This document shows, piece by piece, positions 1 to 4,661 of a DNA stretch of 5,934 bases. The notes below the pieces were generated by a model that worked only from the letters and a program-made list of their open reading frames with translations, was not told where the DNA came from and made no database searches. Location: contig DAOUQU010000111.1 of NCBI GenBank assembly GCA_030625445.1, forward strand, positions 1-5,934, given 5' to 3'. The translations under genes were made by a program, and so were the position numbers. The stretch is from Gammaproteobacteria bacterium (GTDB taxonomy: Bacteria; Pseudomonadota; Gammaproteobacteria; Chromatiales; Chromatiaceae). Every line of letters begins with the position of its first letter. Within the stretch, counting starts at the first letter, position 1.

Positions 1-371
1 TTCATCGCGTCATCAATGGATTCATGATCCAGGGAGGCGGTTTCGACGCTGATTTCCAGAAGAAAAAGACACATTCGCCTGTTGATAATGAAGCAAAAAA
101 TGGTTTAAAAAATCTGCGCGGCACGATTGCCATGGCGCGCACCGCTGATCCTCATTCAGCCACAGCACAGTTTTTCATCAACCATAAAAACAACACTGCG
201 CTGGACTACCCGAGTCGTGACGGCTGGGGCTATTGCGTCTTCGGAAAAGTGACCGGAGGAATGGATGTGGTTGACGAGATCGCAAAAACGCCCACTGGTC
301 CAAACAAGTTCATCCGCCGTGATGTTCCCAAAGAGACCATTGAAATCAAAAAAGTGACTGTCGTTAAGTAA
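1..371 (+). CDS. ppiA: Cyclophilin-type peptidyl-prolyl cis-trans isomerase, PpiA-like (5' partial)
   Basis: Catalyses cis-trans isomerisation of X-Pro peptide bonds during protein folding. The reading frame is open from the left edge (first full codon at 3), so the N-terminus, including any signal peptide, is missing. The visible part starts inside the catalytic core: FHRV, then GFMIQGGGF, then GTIAMARTAD, QFFIN, and the WGYCVFGKV strand near the C-terminus; all are standard cyclophilin active-site segments. The QKKK stretch after the GGGF motif and the GTIAMARTAD wording resemble E. coli periplasmic PpiA more than PpiB, which is why I chose this symbol. Location cannot be confirmed without the missing N-terminus. 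It ends in TAA and is followed after 30 bp by a second cyclophilin with the same register and clear DNA similarity, so it could also be called a second PpiB. No terminator separates the two, so they are probably cotranscribed. Confidence 0.9.
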   Translation, partial: HRVINGFMIQGGGFDADFQKKKTHSPVDNEAKNGLKNLRGTIAMARTADPHSATAQFFINHKNNTALDYPSRDGWGYCVFGKVTGGMDVVDEIAKTPTGPNKFIRRDVPKETIEIKKVTVVK

Positions 372-401
372 CCAATAACTCCCTCAACCGAGAGCAAATA
401 G

Positions 402-893
402 ATGATCAAATTTACAACCAACCATGGCGACATCCTCATCGAACTGAATGAAGAGAAAGCCCCTCTCAGCTGCGAAAATTTCAAGCAGTATGTCACCGAT
501 GGTCACTATGACGGCACCATCTTTCACCGCGTCATCAAGGGATTCATGATCCAGGGCGGTGGTTTCATGCCGGACATGATGCAGAAAGCAACCCGCGACA
601 ATATCGAGAATGAAGCCAAAAACGGCCTCAGCAACAAGCGGGGAACCCTTGCCATGGCGCGCACCATGGAGCCGCATTCGGCCAGCTCCCAGTTTTTCAT
701 CAATGTCAAAGACAACAACTTTCTCGACTATCCCGGGCAGGATGGCTGGGGCTACTGCGTCTTCGCAGAAGTGACCGAAGGGATGGACGTGGTCGACAGC
801 ATCGAGCAGGTGACAACCGGCAACACGGGTGGACACGGGGATGTCCCTGAAGAGTCTGTGATCGTGGAGAAGGCCGAGATTGTTGATGCCTGA
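402..893 (+). CDS. ppiB: Peptidyl-prolyl cis-trans isomerase B (cytoplasmic cyclophilin)
   Basis: Complete 163-residue cyclophilin, about the length of E. coli PpiB, with no signal peptide, so a cytoplasmic proline isomerase and folding helper. The N-terminus MIKFTTNHGDILIEL matches the usual first strand of PpiB. Active-site segments in order are F41-H42-R43 with V44, F48-M49-I50-Q51 followed by GGG, A84-M85-A86-R87, and Q97-F98-F99; WGYCVFAEV (116-124) and GMDVVD (127-132) complete the fold. The ATG at 402 has only a weak purine-rich site upstream (GAGAG, 390-394). It lies 30 bp after the first cyclophilin and its last codons overlap the start of lpxH, so translation of lpxH is probably coupled to it. 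A ppiB-lpxH neighbourhood is known from other gammaproteobacteria such as Pseudomonas, which supports both calls. Confidence 0.96.
   Translation: MIKFTTNHGDILIELNEEKAPLSCENFKQYVTDGHYDGTIFHRVIKGFMIQGGGFMPDMMQKATRDNIENEAKNGLSNKRGTLAMARTMEPHSASSQFFINVKDNNFLDYPGQDGWGYCVFAEVTEGMDVVDSIEQVTTGNTGGHGDVPEESVIVEKAEIVDA
866..873 (+). promoter_or_regulatory. Shine-Dalgarno-like site for lpxH inside ppiB
   Basis: GGAGAAGG lies within the last codons of ppiB. It is 6 nt before an in-frame TTG (880) and 12 nt before the ATG (886). The spacing favours TTG, while codon choice and homolog length slightly favour ATG, so this site leaves the lpxH start ambiguous by two residues. Confidence 0.5.
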
Positions 894-1614
894 AGCTGAA
901 ACGCTGTTTATCGCCGACCTGCATCTGTCACCCGAACAGCCGCAGGTCGTCGATGCTTTCATCGATTTCACCCGCCAGCGTGCTACGGGCGCTGAGGCGC
1001 TCTATATTCTGGGCGACCTGTTTGATGCATGGATCGGTGACGACAATGATCAATCACCCTACCCTGCTATACGGGATGCCCTGTCAGCACTGAGCCGACA
1101 GGGAACAACCCTCTATCTTCAGCATGGCAACAGGGATTTCCTGCTTGGAGAGACCTTTTGCAATCAGTGCGGCGCAGTGCTGATTGGCGAAGAGCATGTG
1201 ATCGATCTCTATGGGCAGAGAACACTGCTGATGCATGGCGACACGTTGTGCACAGATGATATCGCCTACCAACAGGCGCGCCAACAGCTGCGCAACCCGG
1301 CTTTTATCGCCGGTTTCCTTGCAAAACCCCTTGATGAACGCAGAGTGATCACCGCCGAGTATCGCAAAATGAGCGGCGAAGCGACTTCACTGCTGGCTGA
1401 CGACATCATGGACGTCAATCAGCAGGCCGTGATCGATGTGATGCAAAAACACCGCGTGAGCAGACTCATTCACGGGCATACGCATCGCCAGGCAACCCAC
1501 CACTTTGAGATCGACGCAGAGGATGCAGAACGCATCGTCCTTGGAGAGTGGCATGCAGACCACGGCATGCTATTGTCTGCAACAGCGGATGGTCTTAGTG
1601 AAGAACAGCTATGA
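886..1614 (+). CDS. lpxH: UDP-2,3-diacylglucosamine diphosphatase LpxH
   Basis: Hydrolyses UDP-2,3-diacylglucosamine to lipid X plus UMP, the fourth step of lipid A synthesis, at the cytoplasmic face of the inner membrane; Mn-dependent in the known family. The 242-residue product (E. coli: 240) carries the full calcineurin-like metallophosphoesterase set: D11-L-H13, G43-D44, G81-N82-R83-D84, H117-G-D119 and H196-G-H198-T-H200. The LpxH-specific stretches FIADLHL, ILGDLFDAWIGDD, GNRDFLLG, LMHGDTLCTDD and IMDVNQ are all present. I chose ATG 886, which leaves a short lead before TLFIADLHL as in E. coli. An in-frame TTG at 880 would add two residues and is better spaced (6 nt) from the GGAGAAGG purine run at 866-873, so it remains possible. 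The start lies inside the ppiB 3' end (8-bp overlap), indicating an operon. No terminator is visible after the stop. Confidence 0.96.
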   Translation: MPEAETLFIADLHLSPEQPQVVDAFIDFTRQRATGAEALYILGDLFDAWIGDDNDQSPYPAIRDALSALSRQGTTLYLQHGNRDFLLGETFCNQCGAVLIGEEHVIDLYGQRTLLMHGDTLCTDDIAYQQARQQLRNPAFIAGFLAKPLDERRVITAEYRKMSGEATSLLADDIMDVNQQAVIDVMQKHRVSRLIHGHTHRQATHHFEIDAEDAERIVLGEWHADHGMLLSATADGLSEEQL

Positions 1615-1643
1615 CGCAAACAAACATGACAAAAAAGTTTGCG
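1615..1643. repeat. 7-bp inverted repeat over the toxin-antitoxin promoter (candidate operator)
   Basis: CGCAAAC at 1615-1621 is the perfect reverse complement of GTTTGCG at 1637-1643, with a 15-nt gap. The left arm begins right after the lpxH stop codon, and the right arm lies in the spacer between the predicted -35 and -10 boxes. Type II toxin-antitoxin operons are commonly repressed by their own protein complex binding palindromes at the promoter, so an operator is a reasonable inference. No T-run follows on the + strand, so it does not look like an intrinsic terminator for lpxH. Confidence 0.5.
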
Positions 1644-1654
1644 GTTGCTATATT
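1626..1654 (+). promoter_or_regulatory. Sigma-70-type promoter for the toxin-antitoxin pair (extended -10)
   Basis: ATGACA (1626-1631) matches the -35 consensus at five of six bases. TATATT (1649-1654) matches the -10 consensus at five of six, the spacer is 17 bp, and TGC (1646-1648) just before the -10 box forms an extended -10 element. Counting from the -10 box puts +1 at about 1661, the A of the antitoxin ATG. The promoter lies in the short gap after lpxH, so the cassette can be expressed separately from the upstream operon. Confidence 0.72.
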
Positions 1655-1660
1655 GTATCT

Positions 1661-1891
1661 ATGAATTCAATGAATCAATTGTTGCAGGAAGCTATTCATC
1701 TTCCTGAAGATCAACGCCTAGCTCTCGTTCACAAACTTCTACTGGCAGGTGAACCGCATGCATCAAGAGATGTGGAAAATGCCTGGGATGCAGAGATCCG
1801 GGATCGCATTGCGCGTTATGATCTTGGTAACGTTACTACACGTCCCGCCGGGAAGGTTTTCTCCGATCTGGATCGCAGATTGAAATCGTGA
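1661..1891 (+). CDS. Addiction module antitoxin (PF09720 / TIGR02574-like), partner of the RelE/ParE toxin
   Basis: A 76-residue acidic, mostly helical protein that should bind and neutralise the toxin encoded next to it. The N-terminal half has a LPEDQRLALVHKLL helix and the C-terminal half the family-like arrangement AWDAEIRDRIARYDLG, a short turn with RPAGKVFSDL, and a final basic tail. This is the layout of small 'putative addiction module component' antitoxins. Extending the frame upstream to 1505 would overlap lpxH by over 100 bp with residues unlike the family, so I start at ATG 1661; ATG 1670 (73 residues) is the alternative. Neither has a Shine-Dalgarno site, and the predicted transcription start coincides with 1661, so translation may be leaderless. 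The stop overlaps the toxin GTG by 4 bp. These antitoxins may contribute to autoregulation, but I see no clear DNA-binding fold here. Confidence 0.85.
   Translation: MNSMNQLLQEAIHLPEDQRLALVHKLLLAGEPHASRDVENAWDAEIRDRIARYDLGNVTTRPAGKVFSDLDRRLKS
1685..1706 (+). repeat. Inverted repeat (possible mRNA hairpin) early in the antitoxin gene
   Basis: CAGGAAG (1685-1691) and CTTCCTG (1700-1706) are perfect complements separated by an 8-nt loop, about 25 nt into the antitoxin reading frame. In the mRNA they could form a 7-bp stem close to the start codon. It may be chance within coding sequence; no function is shown. Confidence 0.35.
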
Positions 1892-2178
1892 TTGCAGAGT
1901 TCCTCGAGGACGCGGAGCAGGAACTCATAGAAGCAGCGCTTTTTTACGAATCGAAAGAAGCTGGTTTGGGAAGACGTTTTCGTGATGATGTTGCCCACAT
2001 ACTCGATCGCATCATCGAAGACCCACTTCTGTGGCGAGAGCGGAGAGGTGGATATCGACGAGCTAACTGCCCAGTTTTTCCATACTATCTCCCCTACATC
2101 ATTCGGAAGCAGAAAATCATCATAGTCGCCATTGCTCATGGAAATCGTAAACCTGGCTATTGGAAGTCACGCATATAG
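1888..2178 (+). CDS. Type II toxin, RelE/ParE family
   Basis: A 96-residue basic protein of the RelE/ParE superfamily, which in known members either cleaves mRNA at the ribosome or inhibits DNA gyrase; the sequence alone does not say which. It opens with an AEFLEDAEQELIEAALFYE helix, followed by GLGRRFRDDV (27-36), RIIEDP (41-46), an arginine-rich turn (R50-R58), the strand pair FPYYLPYII (64-72) and KIIIVAIAHG (76-85), and the C-terminal signature H84-x-x-R87-x-P89-x-Y91-W92 with a final arginine. This end is characteristic of chromosomal ParE-like toxins paired with PF09720 antitoxins. The start is GTG 1888, overlapping the antitoxin TGA (GTGA); there is no good ribosome site, so translation is probably coupled, which would keep the toxin below the antitoxin. 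The gene appears intact. It converges on the DUF455 gene 74 bp away. Confidence 0.9.
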   Translation: MIAEFLEDAEQELIEAALFYESKEAGLGRRFRDDVAHILDRIIEDPLLWRERRGGYRRANCPVFPYYLPYIIRKQKIIIVAIAHGNRKPGYWKSRI

Positions 2179-2187
2179 CCATTTACT

Positions 2188-2216
2188 ATCTGTGTCTATC
2201 CGCGTTCATCTGTGGT
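2188..2216. repeat. Degenerate 10-bp tandem repeat (ATCYGYGTYY type), three units
   Basis: Three consecutive units, ATCTGTGTCT, ATCCGCGTTC and the incomplete ATCTGTGGT, fill the gap just after the toxin stop and are followed by a run of seven A (2217-2223). Read on the other strand it begins ACCACAGATGAACGCGG. From memory, near-identical elements occur between genes in many unrelated bacterial genomes and give rise to spurious ORFs with peptides like LCLSAFICG or PQMNAD; I know of no assigned function or family name. Confidence 0.7.
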
Positions 2217-2230
2217 AAAAAAACAAGTGG

Positions 2231-2248
2231 AAAAACTGGTTCCGCCAG
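2231..2248 (-). terminator. Weak terminator-like hairpin after the DUF455 gene
   Basis: On the minus strand, 4 nt after the DUF455 stop codon, CTGG and CCAG can pair around a 5-nt loop (CGGAA) and are followed directly by TTTTT, then by a second run of seven T at 2217-2223. The stem is only 4 bp, short for an intrinsic terminator. The position at the end of the pst-phoU-DUF455 run is the main reason to list it. Confidence 0.28.
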
Positions 2249-2252
2249 GAAA

Positions 2253-3059
2253 TCAGGCTTTGCGGCACATCTGCGCCAGCTTCTGAAGTTCGGATTCACT
2301 GAAGCCTGCATCCAGGCGCGCCTGCAGATGTATCGGACAATGCAGTCCGTTGCCCATGTATTCGTGCACCAGGTCGAGATAGGTCGCTTCTGCATCGATG
2401 CCACGCTGCTCACACAGATAGTTGAACCAGCGGCTGCCCGCTTTCACATGGCCGATCTCCTCACGCAGGATCAGCACAAGAATATCCGCCGTTTCCTGAT
2501 CACCAACCCGGCGGAAACGCTTGATCATACCGGGAGTCACGTCAATACCGCGCGCCTCCATGACGCGCGGGATCATCGCCATACGATGCAGCGGGTCATG
2601 GGCTGTACGCATCGCCATATCCCACAGTCCATTGTGCGCTGGGAAATCCCCGTATTTGCAATCTAATTTATTAAGTTTATTGTTTAATAGATTGAAATGA
2701 TTGGATTCTTCAGAGGCAATACTCAGCCAGTCTGTATAATATTTATCCGGCATGCGTCGAAAGCGTGAGACAGCATCGAGGGCAAGATTGATGGCATTGA
2801 ACTCGATATGAGTGACGGCGTGGATCAATGCCGCCCTGCCCTCGTCGCTGCCAAAACCACGCTGCGGCAGGTCACGGGGATTGACCAGTTCAGGTCTGTC
2901 GGGATGACCCGCTATGGAGATTTCGGGCAACTCAGTGTCAGGATCAACTGCAAGCGATCCTCTCTGCCATGCCAGGGATAATGCAGAAGCAAGTTCACAC
3001 TTTTTCCACGGATCTCTCTCGGTTAACGCCCGCCAGGTTGCAGAAAACAGCTCACTCAT
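2253..3059 (-). CDS. DUF455 family ferritin-like (probable di-iron) protein
   Basis: A 268-residue protein of the uncharacterised DUF455 family (PF04305), predicted to adopt a ferritin-like four-helix bundle. The carboxylate and histidine pattern of a di-iron site is visible: E86 in HIEFNAINLA, E118-x-x-H121 in SEESNHF, E169 in VMEARG, and E201-x-x-H204 in REEIGHV, i.e. two E...ExxH half sites. There is no signal peptide or membrane segment, so it is probably cytoplasmic. The substrate and reaction are unknown; an oxidase or hydroxylase role would be inference from the fold. Its start is 16 bp after the phoU stop, with only a poor ribosome site (GGA close to the ATG), and nothing resembling a terminator lies between, so it is probably cotranscribed with pst-phoU. 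A very AT-rich patch (2660-2702) encodes the region after H121. It is convergent with the toxin gene. Confidence 0.9.
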   Translation of the reverse strand: MSELFSATWRALTERDPWKKCELASALSLAWQRGSLAVDPDTELPEISIAGHPDRPELVNPRDLPQRGFGSDEGRAALIHAVTHIEFNAINLALDAVSRFRRMPDKYYTDWLSIASEESNHFNLLNNKLNKLDCKYGDFPAHNGLWDMAMRTAHDPLHRMAMIPRVMEARGIDVTPGMIKRFRRVGDQETADILVLILREEIGHVKAGSRWFNYLCEQRGIDAEATYLDLVHEYMGNGLHCPIHLQARLDAGFSESELQKLAQMCRKA

Positions 3060-3075
3060 AATCCAGCATCTGACT

Positions 3076-3792
3076 CTACTCCTCCAGCTCCGCTTTCATT
3101 TCATCAAGACTAACATGGCGCACATCGCGCCCCTTCACCAAATAGACGACATATTCACAGATATTCTCAGAGTGATCTCCAATCCTTTCCAGAGATCTTG
3201 CACACCAGTGGACGCTCAACGCATTCTTGATCTGGCGCGGGTCTTCCATCATCTGCAGAATCAATTGACGCGAGATGGCGTCATACTCCTCTTTGAGAGT
3301 CGCCGACGACTCGATCGTCGCCAGGGCCGCACCGACATCCATGCGCGCAAAGGCATCGAGTGCATCGTGCAGCATCCCTTTGACATGCTCACCGAGATGG
3401 CGCAGTTCGACGAACTGCGACGGCTTGATATTGTCGTCCGCCAGCTTGATGGCGTAGATCCCCAACTGCTCGGCTTCATCGCCAATGCGTTCGAGATCGG
3501 TAATGGTCTTGATGATGGAGATCACCAGTCTCAAATCACTGGCCGCTGGTTGCCTTCGGGCCAGGATCAGGGTGCACTGCTCATCGATATCCACCTCCAT
3601 GGCATTCACCTTGTAATCGGAAGAGGCGACCTTCTCCCCCAGCTTGCTCTTGGCTTTGAGGAGGGCTTTGAGGCCGTCGCTGACCTGTTTTTCCACCAGC
3701 CCCCCCATATTCAGAGCCAGATTGCGCACCCCCTCGAGCTCCTCGTTGAAGCGATTCGAAATATGCTGTGTCAAATTCAGATCGGTATCCAT
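3076..3792 (-). CDS. phoU: Phosphate signalling protein PhoU
   Basis: Cytoplasmic regulator that connects the Pst phosphate transporter to the PhoR sensor kinase: when phosphate is plentiful it keeps PhoR/PhoB output off, and it also restrains Pst uptake. The 238-residue protein (E. coli 241) shows two similar three-helix halves, each with the metal-binding E-x-x-x-D signature: LERIGD with E101 and D105, and LERIGD with E202 and D206. RRQPAASDLRLV (79-90), MLHDALDAFARMD (140-152) and MMEDPR (181-186) are almost as in E. coli. I start at ATG 3792 (MDTDLNLTQHI), which aligns with the E. coli N-terminus and has a good ribosome site; the longer ORF from 3885 runs into pstB. Gaps of 16 bp to pstB upstream and to the DUF455 gene downstream point to a single operon. 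Confidence 0.97.
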   Translation of the reverse strand: MDTDLNLTQHISNRFNEELEGVRNLALNMGGLVEKQVSDGLKALLKAKSKLGEKVASSDYKVNAMEVDIDEQCTLILARRQPAASDLRLVISIIKTITDLERIGDEAEQLGIYAIKLADDNIKPSQFVELRHLGEHVKGMLHDALDAFARMDVGAALATIESSATLKEEYDAISRQLILQMMEDPRQIKNALSVHWCARSLERIGDHSENICEYVVYLVKGRDVRHVSLDEMKAELEE

Positions 3793-3798
3793 CTCTAT

Positions 3799-3804
3799 TC
3801 CCCT
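3799..3804 (-). promoter_or_regulatory. Ribosome binding site that fixes the phoU start
   Basis: AGGGGA on the minus strand lies 6 nt before ATG 3792, within the 16-bp pstB-phoU gap. It supports the 238-residue PhoU over the longer reading frame that would start inside pstB. Confidence 0.75.
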
Positions 3805-3808
3805 GCGA

Positions 3809-4636
3809 TTAACCGAAGCGTCCGGTGATGTAGTTTTCAGTGAGTTGGTGCTGTGGATTTGTGAATATCTGGTTGGTATCGCCAACCTCGACCAACTTGC
3901 CCAGATGAAAATAGGCTGTGCGCTGTGAGACGCGTGCAGCCTGCTGCATAGAGTGCGTCACAATGATGATCGTATAGTTCTGGCGCAGTTCATCGATCAA
4001 CTCCTCGATAGTCGCGGTTGCGATGGGATCCAGCGCCGATGCCGGCTCATCCATGAGAATCACCTCGGGACTCACAGCAATGGTGCGCGCAATGCAGAGA
4101 CGCTGCTGCTGGCCACCTGAAAGTCCGGTGCCGGAAGCATTCAGACGGTCTTTGACCTCTTCATACAATCCGGCTTTTTGCAGACTGCTGACGACGATTT
4201 CATCAAGCTCGGCGCGGTTGCCTGCAAGACCATGCAGTTTGGGGCCATAGGCGACGTTGTCATAGATCGACTTGGGAAAAGGATTCGGCTTTTGAAACAC
4301 CATGCCGATACGGGCGCGCAGCAGTACAGGATCCATCTCCTTCGCGTAGATATCCTCCTCATCGAGTCGAAACTCACCCGTAACACTGCAACTCGGAATC
4401 GTATCATTCATGCGATTGAGACAACGCAGATAAGTTGACTTGCCACAACCTGACGGACCGATCAGGGCAATCACCTCGTGATTGCCGATATCCAGACTGA
4501 CATCAAATATCGCCTGCTTATCGCCGTAAAAGACATCAACATTGCGTGTTGATAGCTTGGGCTTCTCTGTATACGGGGACCCCACCGTCTCTTTGATCAC
4601 CTGATGGATATCAGGTGCTTCTGCTACCTGGGTCAT
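3809..4636 (-). CDS. pstB: Phosphate ABC transporter ATP-binding protein PstB
   Basis: ATPase subunit of the high-affinity phosphate importer PstSCAB; it sits on the cytoplasmic side of the membrane and powers uptake through PstC and PstA. The 275-residue protein has Walker A GPSGCGKST (60-68), Q-loop glutamine 115 within FQKPNPFP, signature LSGGQ (172-176) followed by QQRL, Walker B VILMDE (192-197, D196 and E197), the D-loop SALD (200-203) and switch histidine H228 in THS. PstB-specific wording such as YLRCLNRMND and MVFQKPNPFPKSIYDNV is present. About 28 residues precede the nucleotide-binding domain, longer than the E. coli N-terminus but common in this family. AGGAGA (4643-4648, minus strand) lies 6 nt before ATG 4636. 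It is 25 bp after pstA and 16 bp before phoU, in one operon. Confidence 0.98.
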   Translation of the reverse strand: MTQVAEAPDIHQVIKETVGSPYTEKPKLSTRNVDVFYGDKQAIFDVSLDIGNHEVIALIGPSGCGKSTYLRCLNRMNDTIPSCSVTGEFRLDEEDIYAKEMDPVLLRARIGMVFQKPNPFPKSIYDNVAYGPKLHGLAGNRAELDEIVVSSLQKAGLYEEVKDRLNASGTGLSGGQQQRLCIARTIAVSPEVILMDEPASALDPIATATIEELIDELRQNYTIIIVTHSMQQAARVSQRTAYFHLGKLVEVGDTNQIFTNPQHQLTENYITGRFG

Positions 4637-4661
4637 ATCTCTTCTCCTGGCACTTTAGCAC

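Noticed and set aside
384..971. 195-codon open frame on the - strand opposite ppiB
   Set aside because: It is antisense to a strongly conserved cyclophilin and crosses two genes; its His- and Gly-rich product looks like a mirror of the real frame.
1615..1654. Intrinsic terminator for lpxH from the CGCAAAC/GTTTGCG arms
   Set aside because: The loop is 15 nt, the stem is not GC-rich and no T-run follows; the arms fit an operator better.
1505..1660. Longer antitoxin reading frame starting inside lpxH
   Set aside because: The upstream 52 residues overlap lpxH in another frame, look unlike the antitoxin family, and precede the predicted promoter; ATG 1661 is the better start.
2160..2666. 168-codon + strand frame beginning at the toxin end
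   Set aside because: It runs through the 10-bp repeat (giving the LCLSAFICG peptide) and then antisense to DUF455; such peptides are typical artefacts of this repeat.
2914..3828. 304-codon open frame on the + strand opposite phoU and the DUF455 start
   Set aside because: It is antisense to two clear genes, shows no recognisable domain, and is explained by codon composition of the real genes.
3793..3885. 31-residue N-terminal extension of PhoU
   Set aside because: It overlaps pstB, has no counterpart in PhoU proteins, and a good ribosome site sits before ATG 3792.
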